Positions 25,636 to 33,500 of a stretch of DNA of 64,000 nt are shown in pieces. Under the pieces are notes generated by a model. It had not been told where the DNA came from, made no database searches, and saw only the letters and a list, made by a program, of their open reading frames with translations. The position numbers and the translations under genes were made by a program. Source of the stretch: Sinomonas atrocyanea (GTDB taxonomy: Bacteria; Actinomycetota; Actinomycetes; Actinomycetales; Micrococcaceae); the NCBI RefSeq assembly GCF_030811715.1, contig NZ_JAUSRH010000005.1:186001-250000 (forward strand), in the 5' to 3' direction. The first letter of the stretch is position 1; the number at the start of each line of letters is the position of its first letter.

Positions 25636-27473
25636 CGCTCGGCGTCGCGTGGAGCGGACGACGCCGGGTGGGATCGTGATGCGCCGGAAGCGGTAGCCCG
25701 CAGGGCGAGCGCAGCCTGCACGAGGGCCGCATGGGTGAGGCACTGCGGGAAGTTGCCCCAGTGTTCGAGGGTGTCCGGATCCATTTCCTCGCCGTAGAGC
25801 CCGAGGGGCGTCGCCAGGTCCAGGAGGGCCTCGAACGTGCGCTCCGCCTCGCCGTGCCGGCCGGTGAGCGCGAGCGCCTCGACCATCCAGAAGGAGCAGG
25901 GGAGGAACGCCCCCTCTCCCCCGGGCAGCCCGTCCCGGCCCGGAGGGTACCGGTAGAGGAGCGGGCCGCCCGCGGCGAGGTCGCGGCGTATCCGCTCCAC
26001 TGTGGCAACCAGACGCGGGGAACGGGGGTCCTCGAAGCCCAGCCCAGGGAGCATCAGCAGGGCCGCATCGGGCTCGTCCGAACCGTAGGCGCGGCGGTAG
26101 GCCCCGGTGGACGGATCCACGCCCCGCGCCCGGACCTCCGCCGCGATCCGCTCCCGGGCCTCCCGCCAGCGGCGCAGCGTGCGCGCCCGCGCTCCCTGCC
26201 GCGAGGCGATCCGGAGCGCCCGGTCCAGCGCGAGCCACGCCATCACCTTCGAGTGCACGTGATGTGCAGGGGCGCCGCGGACCTCCCAGATCCCGGCGTC
26301 CGGGTCCTGCCAGTGTGCGGCCACGTAGTCGGCGAAGGACCGCATGGCCCGCCACATCTCCGAGGAGAGGGGGTGCCCGCCTCCCGCGGAGGCCCACGCC
26401 GCATCCAGCACCCACCCGTACCCGTCGAGCTGATGCTGCGTCGCCGCCAGGTTCCCCACGCGGACGGGTTGGCTGCCCCGATAGCCGGGCCAGCCCGTCA
26501 GGGTCCGCTCGGCGGGCACGGGCGTCCCCCACAGCGTGAGCAGCGCCGGGAGGCGGGGCCTGTCCAGCCGGCTGGCATGGAGCAGCCAGCCCAGGAACCG
26601 CGCGGCGTCGTCGGCCTTCCCCACGGCCAGGAAGGTGCGCGCGCCAAGGCTCGCGTCCCGGGGCCACGTGTAGCGGTAGTCCCAGTTCCGGAGCCCGCCC
26701 GGCTCCTCGGGCAGCGACGTGGTCGGCGCCGCGACCGGCGCGCCCGAGGGCGAGAAGCTCAGCAGGCGCAGGGTCAGCAGGCTCCGCACCACGGCCTCGC
26801 GGTGCAGCAGGTCATCGTCGACCTCTGCAGACCACGCCCGCCACCGGTCCTCGTCCGCGGCGACCAGGTCCCAGGCCGAGGCCGGATCGAGGAGCACGAG
26901 GGGCTCGCCGCAGGCGATGGAGAGGACCAGGGTGACCGGCCGGCCGGGCACGACGACGGCCCGTGACGGCACTCCGGGCCGCACCGTCAGGGAAGGATCA
27001 GCCGCGAAGGACAGGGCGAGGCGCCCGGCCTCGGCCACGAGGTGCTCTCCCCGCCGGCTCCAGCGGCAGCGGGACCTGCCGGGGCGGGGGTCGAGCATGA
27101 TCGAGACCTCGACGGGCCCCCGGGAAGCGCTGAGCCGGCGCACCAGGACAGAGGCCGGGGCCAGCGAACCCGCAGTCTCCGCCACCATGGCCTCCTCCAG
27201 CAGCAGCCGCCCCCCGCCGGTCTCCCACTCCGTCTCGAGCGTGGCCGTCTCGCGCCGGTACCGCCTGGCCCCGGGCGGGACGGGCGCCTCGGGACCGACG
27301 GCGAAGGACCCGGCTTGCTCGCCTCCCACGAGGGCGCCGAAGACGGGAAGGCCGTCGAAGGAGGGAGCGCAGAGCCAGTCGACAGAACCGGCGGAGGAGA
27401 CCAGGGCTGCCGTGCGGGTGTCCCCGAGCAGCCCATAGTCAGCGATCGGGACACCCGGAATGCCCGCCATCAT
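25599..27473 (-). CDS. Glycoside hydrolase family 15, second copy
   Basis: The 624-residue protein is a paralogue of the gene at 16239-18080, with the same order of motifs: PIADYGLLGDTRTAALV, GSVDWLCAPSFDG, GGLRNWDYRYTWPRDASLG and the catalytic-base region GLYGEEMDPD. It is cytoplasmic by absence of a signal peptide. The last 30 residues are low-complexity and extend past the usual family end, over a hairpin (25640-25666) and into the 3' end of the convergent LysM gene, so a readthrough extension after loss of an earlier stop is possible. Substrate, as for the first copy, is an alpha-glucoside such as trehalose or maltodextrin. Confidence 0.85.
   Translation of the reverse strand: MMAGIPGVPIADYGLLGDTRTAALVSSAGSVDWLCAPSFDGLPVFGALVGGEQAGSFAVGPEAPVPPGARRYRRETATLETEWETGGGRLLLEEAMVAETAGSLAPASVLVRRLSASRGPVEVSIMLDPRPGRSRCRWSRRGEHLVAEAGRLALSFAADPSLTVRPGVPSRAVVVPGRPVTLVLSIACGEPLVLLDPASAWDLVAADEDRWRAWSAEVDDDLLHREAVVRSLLTLRLLSFSPSGAPVAAPTTSLPEEPGGLRNWDYRYTWPRDASLGARTFLAVGKADDAARFLGWLLHASRLDRPRLPALLTLWGTPVPAERTLTGWPGYRGSQPVRVGNLAATQHQLDGYGWVLDAAWASAGGGHPLSSEMWRAMRSFADYVAAHWQDPDAGIWEVRGAPAHHVHSKVMAWLALDRALRIASRQGARARTLRRWREARERIAAEVRARGVDPSTGAYRRAYGSDEPDAALLMLPGLGFEDPRSPRLVATVERIRRDLAAGGPLLYRYPPGRDGLPGGEGAFLPCSFWMVEALALTGRHGEAERTFEALLDLATPLGLYGEEMDPDTLEHWGNFPQCLTHAALVQAALALRATASGASRSHPASSAPRDAERQARGIRSPMPG
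25640..25666. terminator. Hairpin between convergent LysM and GH15 genes
   Basis: CGGCGTCG (25640-25647) pairs with CGACGCCG (25659-25666) across an 11-base loop, just after the LysM stop. The right arm overlaps a one-mismatch copy of the dispersed GCGGACGACGGCGGG element (25654-25668). There is no T-tract. Confidence 0.4.
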
Positions 27474-27483
27474 CGCCGTCTCC

Positions 27484-27960
27484 CTACTGCGGTCCCAGCA
27501 GCAGGCCGAGGACCGCGCCGTACAGGACGTGGGCCACCGCGGTCACGACGGGGGTCTGGATCCCGTAGTTCAGTCCGAGCAGGCCCGGTGGCTCGAGGAC
27601 GGCGCGCGTGGACGGGCCGGAGCGCGCCGTTGCCATCCGCGGGTGTGCGCCCGGCAGGAGCGGCAGGACCACGGTGAGCGCCACCGATGCGTGCAGCGCC
27701 CCCAGCAGGGCGCCCGCCCACCAGCTGCTCGCGCCCAGCAGTGCGAACGCCGCCGCGTAGCCGAGGGCGAAGCACTGCCCGGCCGCCAGGTGCAGGAAGA
27801 AGCCGAGGACCCGTGCCCGGTCCGGGTCCGGGGTAACCATGGTGCCCAGGAGCAGGGGCAGGTCCATCCGGGTGAGCCCCGCCATCTGGGCGACGATCAT
27901 CGCAGCGGTCAGGGCGCCCGTCGCCATGAGTCCGAAGACCGCCCATCTGGCCCAGTCCAT
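27484..27960 (-). CDS. Uncharacterised four-helix membrane protein
   Basis: This 158-residue protein has about four hydrophobic segments: WAVFGLMATGALTAAMIVAQ, GFFLHLAAGQCFALGYAAAF, WWAGALLGALHASVALTVVL and VTAVAHVLYGAVLGLLLG. A hydrophilic loop lies before the last helix. I do not recognise a characterised family; similar small membrane proteins occur in actinobacteria without known function. It lies ten bases upstream of the second GH15 gene on the same strand, so they are probably co-transcribed. Confidence 0.65.
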   Translation of the reverse strand: MDWARWAVFGLMATGALTAAMIVAQMAGLTRMDLPLLLGTMVTPDPDRARVLGFFLHLAAGQCFALGYAAAFALLGASSWWAGALLGALHASVALTVVLPLLPGAHPRMATARSGPSTRAVLEPPGLLGLNYGIQTPVVTAVAHVLYGAVLGLLLGPQ

Positions 27961-28081
27961 CTCGCCCCCCTCCGGCTACGGGAAGAAAATCCATAATCCT
28001 TTTTACCAATTTTAGATGCCCCGGCGGCCCGTGAACAGGCTTCGGCGCCGCGGGAACGCGCGCAGACACAGGATCCCAATT

Positions 28082-28142
28082 TGGGATCCCAAGTGCTTGA
28101 CTGTGGCGCCCCTCACCTCTTATGCTCTCTTTTGGGATCCCA
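28082..28142. promoter_or_regulatory. Promoter with paired TGGGATCCCA operators
   Basis: Two identical 10-base palindromes TGGGATCCCA (28082-28091 and 28133-28142) flank a promoter with TTGACT (28097-28102) and TATGCT (28121-28126), 18 bases apart. Degenerate half-sites lie outside each (GGATCCCA at 28071-28078 and GGTATCCCA near 28147). The operator centres are 51 bases apart, about five helical turns. The flanking GntR protein is the obvious candidate ligand. Confidence 0.65.
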
Positions 28143-28246
28143 GAACGGTATCCCACCGAGTTCTCGACCAGTTGCGCGGCCCGCTCGGGCACGGCAAGCA
28201 TGCTCCCTGCTTGCCACCTTCTCCCCAATGCTGTGAAGGAGGACGC

Positions 28247-29623
28247 ATGTCCCTTCGAGAAGAACACCCAGACCACGCCGGTCTGGCCGATGCCCCGGCG
28301 CTCGTCGCCGAGGCACCGGCCCACGCGCCGGCCGAGGCGACGGCCAGGGCGAAGCGCACCGGCGTCCGCTGGAGGCTGTTCATCCTGCTGCTGGTCCTCG
28401 TGACCGTGAACTACGTGGACCGCGGGTCCATCTCCGTGGCGCTGCCCATCATCCAGAAGGAGTTCGCCCTCTCCCCCGAGCTCGTCGGGCTGCTGCTCTC
28501 CGCCTTCTTCTGGACCTATGCGCTCATGCAGGTCCCGGTCGGCTGGCTCATCGACCGGTTCGGCGCCCGCAAGGTCGTCACAGCCTCGTGCGTCGGCTGG
28601 GGCGCAGCCACCGCCGCGTCCGGCATGGCCGGCGGATTCCTGAGCATGTTCATCGCCCGCGCCGCCATCGGCGTCACCGAGGCCGGCGTCATGCCCGCCG
28701 GCGGCAAGCTGAACGCCCAGTGGATGCACTCCAAGGAGCGCGGGCGCGGCGCGACGATCCTCGATGCGGGCGCACCGCTCGGGGCCGGCGTCGGCGGCAT
28801 CCTCATCACCTGGCTCATCGCCGCCACCGGCGGCTGGCGGATGTCGTTCGTCATCGCCGGCATCGCCACGGTAGTCCTCGGTGCCGTCATCTGGTGGTAC
28901 GTGCGGGACAACCCGCGCGACCACCGGGCAGTCAACGCCGCCGAGGCCGAGTACCTCGAGGCCTCGCACGCCGCGGAGGACGCTGAGGCCGAGGCTGCGG
29001 GCAGCACCTCCAAGCGCGGCCTCCTGCCGTACCTGAAGTTCCGCTCCTTCTGGGCCATGTGCTTCGGCTGGCTCGGCTTCAACGGCGTGTTCTACGGGCT
29101 GCTCACGTGGGGCCCCCTCTACCTCGCGCAGGCCAAGCACTTCAACCTCAGCTCGATCGGCTGGTCCACCTTCGTGATCTTCGGCGCCGGCTTCGTCGGC
29201 GAGATCCTCGGCGGCGCCCTCGCCGACCGGCTCCGCGCCCGGGGCCACGGCGCCAACGCCGTCATGCGCACCCTGCTCGGTGCCTCGAGCGTGATCGTCA
29301 CCGGCGGACTCGTCGGAGTCACGGTCGTCGGCGACCCGATCACCGCCGTCGCCCTCCTGTCCGTGGTCCTGTTCTTCCTCCGCTGGGTGGGCCTCTTCTG
29401 GGCGGTCCCCGCAACCCTCGGCGGGCGCACCAACGCGGGCGTCCTCGGCGGCGCGATGAACCTCAGCGGAAACATCGCCGGGTTCGTCACGCCGATCGCC
29501 GTCGGCTTCATCGTCGGCGCCACGGGCGGCTACACCTGGGCCCTGCTGTACTTCGTCGGGTCCGCGATCATCATGGGCATCTCGGTGCTCACGCTGGACT
29601 ACAGCCGGAGGCTTCCGGTCTGA
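28247..29623 (+). CDS. MFS transporter, anion:cation symporter (ACS) family
   Basis: The 458-residue protein has twelve hydrophobic segments and the ACS-family pattern VNYVDRGSISVALPIIQKEF after TM1, WLIDRFGARKVVTASCV, and AAIGVTEAGVMPAGGKL. Relatives carry glucarate, galactonate, tartrate, phthalate and hydantoin-like anions. An N-terminal cytoplasmic tail of 40 residues is Ala-rich. ATG 28247 has AAGGAGG four bases upstream. It opens the operon with GntR, hydantoin-racemase-like, hydantoinase-like and decarboxylase-like genes, so it most likely imports their substrate, and it is controlled by the operator pair upstream. Confidence 0.85.
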   Translation: MSLREEHPDHAGLADAPALVAEAPAHAPAEATARAKRTGVRWRLFILLLVLVTVNYVDRGSISVALPIIQKEFALSPELVGLLLSAFFWTYALMQVPVGWLIDRFGARKVVTASCVGWGAATAASGMAGGFLSMFIARAAIGVTEAGVMPAGGKLNAQWMHSKERGRGATILDAGAPLGAGVGGILITWLIAATGGWRMSFVIAGIATVVLGAVIWWYVRDNPRDHRAVNAAEAEYLEASHAAEDAEAEAAGSTSKRGLLPYLKFRSFWAMCFGWLGFNGVFYGLLTWGPLYLAQAKHFNLSSIGWSTFVIFGAGFVGEILGGALADRLRARGHGANAVMRTLLGASSVIVTGGLVGVTVVGDPITAVALLSVVLFFLRWVGLFWAVPATLGGRTNAGVLGGAMNLSGNIAGFVTPIAVGFIVGATGGYTWALLYFVGSAIIMGISVLTLDYSRRLPV

Positions 29624-29629
29624 CCCGCA

Positions 29630-29662
29630 GCCGGGCGGGCGGCCCCGCGCCGCCCGCCCGGC
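29630..29662. terminator. 14-bp GC hairpin between transporter and gntR
   Basis: GCCGGGCGGGCGGC (29630-29643) pairs perfectly with GCCGCCCGCCCGGC (29649-29662) over a five-base loop, seven bases after the transporter stop. No T-tract follows, so it may attenuate rather than fully end transcription before the GntR gene. Confidence 0.5.
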
Positions 29663-29669
29663 ACCCACC

Positions 29670-29686
29670 GTGGTCGAATGGACCAC
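29670..29686. promoter_or_regulatory. GTGGTC-N5-GACCAC dyad upstream of gntR
   Basis: Perfect six-base arms GTGGTC (29670-29675) and GACCAC (29681-29686) lie 49 bases before the GntR start. The TGGTC-N-GACCA form is typical of FadR-subfamily GntR operators. It differs from the TGGGATCCCA pair upstream of the transporter. Confidence 0.35.
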
Positions 29687-29735
29687 ATCAGGCGCGCCGG
29701 CCCCGCCGGCCCCGACCACCCGTCAGGAGCGTTCA

Positions 29736-30383
29736 ATGGCACAGCCAGTCGAGGAGTCCCTCCGGGACCGGCCCCTCCGCGAGGTCATCCGTGACACCCT
29801 GCGGACCCGGATCTTCGAGGGCTACTACGCGCCGGGGACGCGGCTGATCGAGCGCGACCTCGCCGCCGAGTTCAAGGTCTCCCGGCTCCCGGTCCGCGAG
29901 GCCCTGAGGATGCTCGGCCAGGAGGGGCTGCTCGCGGAGCGCGCCACCCGCGGCTCGGTGGTCGCCGGGCTGAGCGAGAAGGAGGTCGAGGACCTCTTCG
30001 ACGTCCGGGCCTCCCTCGAGGTCCTCGCCTGCCGGCTCGCGTCCCAGCGCGCCACGCCCGAGGACCTCTCCCGGCTCGACGGCCTCCTGGCCGGCGCCGC
30101 CGATGCCCTCGCCCGCGGGAGCATCAACGAGGCGCACCGCTTCAACAACGACTTCCACGACGAGGTCACGAGGATCGCGGACAACACGTTCCTCCGCACC
30201 GCGCTCGAGCCGCTGCAGGGCCGCATGCACTGGCTCTTCCGCCACGTCACGGACCTGCCCGAGCTCATCGAAGAGCACCGGGACCTCCTCGCGGCCATAG
30301 CCAGCGGCGACCCCGAGCGGGCCGCGGCGCAGTCCGCCCAGCACATCGGCAAGTACAGGGAGCAGTACCCGGACACGGTCTGA
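29736..30383 (+). CDS. GntR family regulator, FCD (FadR) subfamily
   Basis: The 215-residue protein has the GntR winged helix (LREVIRDTLRTRIFEGYYAP, then ERDLAAEFKVSRLPVREALR) and an all-helical FCD effector domain with the usual metal-site His positions (FHDEVTRI, LIEEHRDLLAAI, AQHIGKY). FCD domains bind carboxylic acids through a divalent metal. ATG 29736 has AGGAG six bases upstream. Lying between the transporter and the enzymes of the same operon, it should be the local regulator acting on the palindromes at 28082-28142. Confidence 0.88.
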   Translation: MAQPVEESLRDRPLREVIRDTLRTRIFEGYYAPGTRLIERDLAAEFKVSRLPVREALRMLGQEGLLAERATRGSVVAGLSEKEVEDLFDVRASLEVLACRLASQRATPEDLSRLDGLLAGAADALARGSINEAHRFNNDFHDEVTRIADNTFLRTALEPLQGRMHWLFRHVTDLPELIEEHRDLLAAIASGDPERAAAQSAQHIGKYREQYPDTV

Positions 30384-30414
30384 CCGCGGCCCCTGCCCTA
30401 CCCAAGGAACCACC

Positions 30415-31203
30415 ATGAGACTTCTGGTCATCAACCCCAACATCAGCGAGGACGTCACCTCCCTGATCCGCACCGAGGCCGAGCGGTCGGCCGCCCCCGG
30501 CACCGAGCTCCTCGTGCGCACCGCCGCGCACGGCGTCGAGTACATCGAGACCCGCTTCGAGTCCCTCGTCGCCGCGGGGGCGGTCGCGGAGCTCATCGCC
30601 GAGCACGCCGGCGAGGTCGACGGCGTCGTGGTCGCCGCGTTCGGCGACCCCGGCATGCCGGCGCTCAAGGAGCTCGTCAGCGTCCCCGTCGTCGGCATCA
30701 CCGAGGCGGCCCTCTGCGCAGCGGCCCTGACCGGCCGGCGCTTCTCGATCATCGCGATCTCGGACCGCATCACCGCCTGGTACCGCGAGTGCGTCGAGGG
30801 CTTCGGGCTCGGCTCCCGGCTCGCCTCGATCCGCTCGATCAAGGACGCGCTGCGGGGCATCGGCAGCGTCCAGGAGGACTTCCGCCCCACTCTCGTGGAG
30901 CTCGCCCGCCTCGCCGTCGCCGAGGACGGCGCCGACGTCGTGATCCTCGCGGGCGCGCCGCTGGCGGGCCTCGCCCGGGACGTCGCGGACGAGATCCCGG
31001 TCCCGGTCATCGACGGCATCGGCGCCGGCATCCGGCTGACGGAGGCCCTCGTGGGGCTGTCCCCCGGGGCGCACCGGGCCGGCTCGTTCGCCGCGCCCCC
31101 GCCCAAGCGCCGCGCCGGGCTCTCGCCCGCGCTGGATGCCGCGCTCGACGCCGCCCAGCTGGCTTCGCAGGGCACCGGCACCGCCGCCGGGGGCCGGGCA
31201 TGA
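30415..31203 (+). CDS. Asp/Glu/hydantoin racemase family protein
   Basis: The 262-residue protein matches the hydantoin racemase branch of the Asp/Glu racemase superfamily: RLLVINPNISEDVTSLI at the start, VVAAFGDPGMPALKE in place of the first catalytic Cys region, and DVVILAGAPLAGLA in place of the second. Both usual Cys positions look substituted (FGDP and LAGAPL instead of CFGDP and GCAG-type loops), so classical two-Cys racemisation is doubtful. AAGGA lies seven bases before ATG. The stop overlaps the hydantoinase-like start (ATGA). The last 30 residues are Ala-rich. Confidence 0.8.
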   Translation: MRLLVINPNISEDVTSLIRTEAERSAAPGTELLVRTAAHGVEYIETRFESLVAAGAVAELIAEHAGEVDGVVVAAFGDPGMPALKELVSVPVVGITEAALCAAALTGRRFSIIAISDRITAWYRECVEGFGLGSRLASIRSIKDALRGIGSVQEDFRPTLVELARLAVAEDGADVVILAGAPLAGLARDVADEIPVPVIDGIGAGIRLTEALVGLSPGAHRAGSFAAPPPKRRAGLSPALDAALDAAQLASQGTGTAAGGRA

Positions 31204-32693
31204 GCGCCGCCCAGGGGCCCGGCGTGGCCGACCTCGTCATCGCCCACGGCCTCGTCGTCAACGCCACCGGCCGCCGCCGCGCCCACGTGGTGGTCGACGC
31301 CGGCCGCGTCACCGCCGTCGTCGACGCCGCCGAACCGGTGCCCGCCGCCCGCCGCGTGATCGACGCGACCGGGCGTGTGGTCGTCCCCGGCGGGATCGAC
31401 GGGCACTGCCACGTCGCCCAGGTCACCGGCCGGTGGCGCACCCTGGACGACTACGCCGTCACCTCGGCGGCGGCCCTCTGGGGCGGGACCACCACGATCA
31501 TGGACTTCGGCATCCCCCGGGACGCGGACGAGACCCCGCTCGAGGCCGCCGCGAACAAGCTCGCCCTCGCCGCCGAGGCGCGCTGCGACGTGGCGCTGCA
31601 CGGGTCCGTCGTCGACTGGGACGAGACCGTCCCGGCCCAGCTCGAGGAGCTGGCCCGGCTGGGCATCCGGTCCGTGAAGATGTACATGACGAACCGGGGC
31701 TCCACCATGGCGGACAACGACACCGTCCTGAAGGTCATGCGCGAGATGGTGCGCCTCGACGGGCTCACCTACATCCACGCCGAGCATGACGCGATGATCG
31801 TGGACTGCACCCAGGAGCACGCCGACGCCGGCGCCATCGGGATCGGCCACCTGCACGAGACGCGGCCGGAGCTCGCCGAGGAGGCCTCGGTGCGGGAGGT
31901 CCTCGCCATGGCCGAGTACACCGGCGCCCCGGTGTACTTCGTCCACCAGTCCACCCCCGGGGCCGTGGACCTCGTGGCCGAGGCCCGGGCCCGCGGGCTC
32001 GAGGCGCACTCGGAGACGTGCCCGCACTACCTCGTCCTCGACGACGGCGTGTACTCCTCCCGGTTCCCAGAGTGGTACGCGTGCTGCCCGCCCATGCGCT
32101 CGGCGGAGACCGTCGCGGCGCTGCGGGAACGCTTCGCGGACGGCTCCATCCACACCGTCTCGAGCGACCATTCGTGCTACGACCTCACCCAGAAGCGTGA
32201 GCGCACCGACGACATCCGGCAGATGCCGCACGGCCTCCCCGGCGTCGAGACCCGTATGCCGGTGGCCTTCACCGCCCTCGCCGAGGGCTGGGACGGCGCG
32301 GACGCGCACGACGGCGGGGGCCTCCTCGAGCGGTTCGTCGACCTCTTCGCCGCCGCGCCCGCGCGGATCAACGCGCTCCCGGGCAAGGGGGCCATCGCGC
32401 CCGGGTTCGACGCGGACCTGGTCGTCTTCGACCCGTCCGAGGCGCGCACCGTGGACGGGGCGGCGCTGCACATGGGCACGGACTTCTCGCCGTTCCACGG
32501 CCGCAGCCTGCGCGGCTGGCCGCAGCACGTCGTCGCCGGCGGCCGCGTGGTGCTCGACGACGAGGGGTTCCACGACCCCGGGCCCGTGGGACGCGTGGTG
32601 CAGCGCCTCGGCTACCGCGAGTCGCTCGGCGCCGCGCTGGCCGTCCCGGCCCCTGCCGCCCCCGTGGCCGCCGCCGTCCCGGAAGGAGTCTGA
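31200..32693 (+). CDS. Dihydropyrimidinase/hydantoinase-like cyclic amidohydrolase
   Basis: The 497-residue protein belongs to the D-hydantoinase/dihydropyrimidinase/allantoinase group, which opens cyclic amides. Metal ligands are visible: GGIDGHCHV (His69 and His71), SVKMYMT with the carboxylatable Lys160, YIHAEH and VHQSTPGA His residues, and an SSDHSCYD Asp. The TIM barrel is followed by the usual GAIAPGFDADLVVFDP sandwich domain. It overlaps the racemase-like gene by four bases and precedes the decarboxylase-like gene by two bases. The real substrate may be a hydantoin, allantoin or another ring amide. Confidence 0.87.
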   Translation: MSAAQGPGVADLVIAHGLVVNATGRRRAHVVVDAGRVTAVVDAAEPVPAARRVIDATGRVVVPGGIDGHCHVAQVTGRWRTLDDYAVTSAAALWGGTTTIMDFGIPRDADETPLEAAANKLALAAEARCDVALHGSVVDWDETVPAQLEELARLGIRSVKMYMTNRGSTMADNDTVLKVMREMVRLDGLTYIHAEHDAMIVDCTQEHADAGAIGIGHLHETRPELAEEASVREVLAMAEYTGAPVYFVHQSTPGAVDLVAEARARGLEAHSETCPHYLVLDDGVYSSRFPEWYACCPPMRSAETVAALRERFADGSIHTVSSDHSCYDLTQKRERTDDIRQMPHGLPGVETRMPVAFTALAEGWDGADAHDGGGLLERFVDLFAAAPARINALPGKGAIAPGFDADLVVFDPSEARTVDGAALHMGTDFSPFHGRSLRGWPQHVVAGGRVVLDDEGFHDPGPVGRVVQRLGYRESLGAALAVPAPAAPVAAAVPEGV

Positions 32694-32695
32694 CC

Positions 32696-33421
32696 GTGGT
32701 GCAGACCGCACGCCCCGCCCGGCTGGGCATGATCGTCCCCTCGTCCAACACGTGCCTCGAGCCGATGAGCTACCGGATCCTCGGGGACCGCGAGGACGCC
32801 ACCCTCCACTCCGCCCGGATCCCGGTGACCCGGATCGCGCTCGACGCGGGCTCGGACCGCCAGTTCGACGTCGAGGGCATGCGGGCCGCCGCCGAGCTGC
32901 TCGCCACCGCGGACGTGGACGTCATCGCCTGGAACGGCACGTCGGGCTCGTGGCTCGGGCTCGAGCACGATCGGCAGATCGCCACCGAGATCACCGCGGC
33001 GACCGGGATCCCCGCCACGACGTCCACGCTCGCGTACTTCGACGCCTTCGCCCAGTTCGGCATCGGGACCATCGGCCTCCTGACCCCGTACACCGCCGAC
33101 GTGAACGAGCAGGTAGCCGCCCGCTACGCGGCCGAGGGCGTCCGCACCAGCGGGCACCGAGCGCTCGGGCTCAGCGACAACGAGTCCTTCGCCCGGGTGG
33201 CCCCGGCCGAGCTCGTCCCAGGTTCCCTCGAGCTCGCCGCGGACCTCCCCGATGCGCTCGTGTACCTGTGCACGAACCTCTACGGCGCCCCGGTCGCAGC
33301 GGAGATCGAGGAACGCACTGGCATCCCGGTGCTGGACTCGGTGGCCGTGACCCTCTGGCGCTGCCTCCAGCTCGCCGGCGCCCCTCTCCTCGAGGCGCGC
33401 TGGGGCAAGCTGCTCGCCTGA
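32696..33421 (+). CDS. Arylmalonate decarboxylase-like Asp/Glu racemase superfamily protein
   Basis: The 241-residue protein begins RLGMIVPSSNTCLEPMSY, as in maleate isomerase and arylmalonate decarboxylase (AMDase). Maleate isomerases use two Cys residues. Here the first catalytic position reads AWNGTSGS (Gly81), as in AMDase, whose Gly74 replaces the Cys, while the second is kept as LCTNL (Cys192). So a one-Cys enzyme of the AMDase kind (decarboxylase or isomerase of a malonate-like acid) is more likely than a classical maleate isomerase. GTG 32696 has GGAAGGAG seven bases upstream. It is the last gene of the operon. Confidence 0.78.
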   Translation: MVQTARPARLGMIVPSSNTCLEPMSYRILGDREDATLHSARIPVTRIALDAGSDRQFDVEGMRAAAELLATADVDVIAWNGTSGSWLGLEHDRQIATEITAATGIPATTSTLAYFDAFAQFGIGTIGLLTPYTADVNEQVAARYAAEGVRTSGHRALGLSDNESFARVAPAELVPGSLELAADLPDALVYLCTNLYGAPVAAEIEERTGIPVLDSVAVTLWRCLQLAGAPLLEARWGKLLA

Positions 33422-33443
33422 GGCGACTGCAGGCGGCCGGGGA

Positions 33444-33480
33444 AGCGGACGACGGCGGGGAGCACCCGCCGTCGTCCGCT
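33444..33480. terminator. Bidirectional hairpin made of the dispersed repeat
   Basis: AGCGGACGACGGCGGG (33444-33459) and its perfect reverse complement (33465-33480) form a 16-bp stem with a five-base loop between the convergent AMDase-like and TetR genes. The arm is the dispersed 15-base element. A short loop and a strong stem suit termination in both directions, though there is no T-tract. Confidence 0.6.
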
Positions 33481-33500
33481 CGCGTTCGGCGGAGGTGGGG

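Noticed and set aside
29736-32711. Long minus-strand frame antisense to gntR, racemase-like and hydantoinase-like genes
   Set aside because: No domain motifs, extreme Arg/Gly/Val bias, and the plus-strand genes have ribosome sites and catalytic residues.
32696-33421. Classical maleate cis-trans isomerase
   Set aside because: The first catalytic Cys is replaced by Gly81 in NGTSGS; only the second Cys is present, as in arylmalonate decarboxylase.
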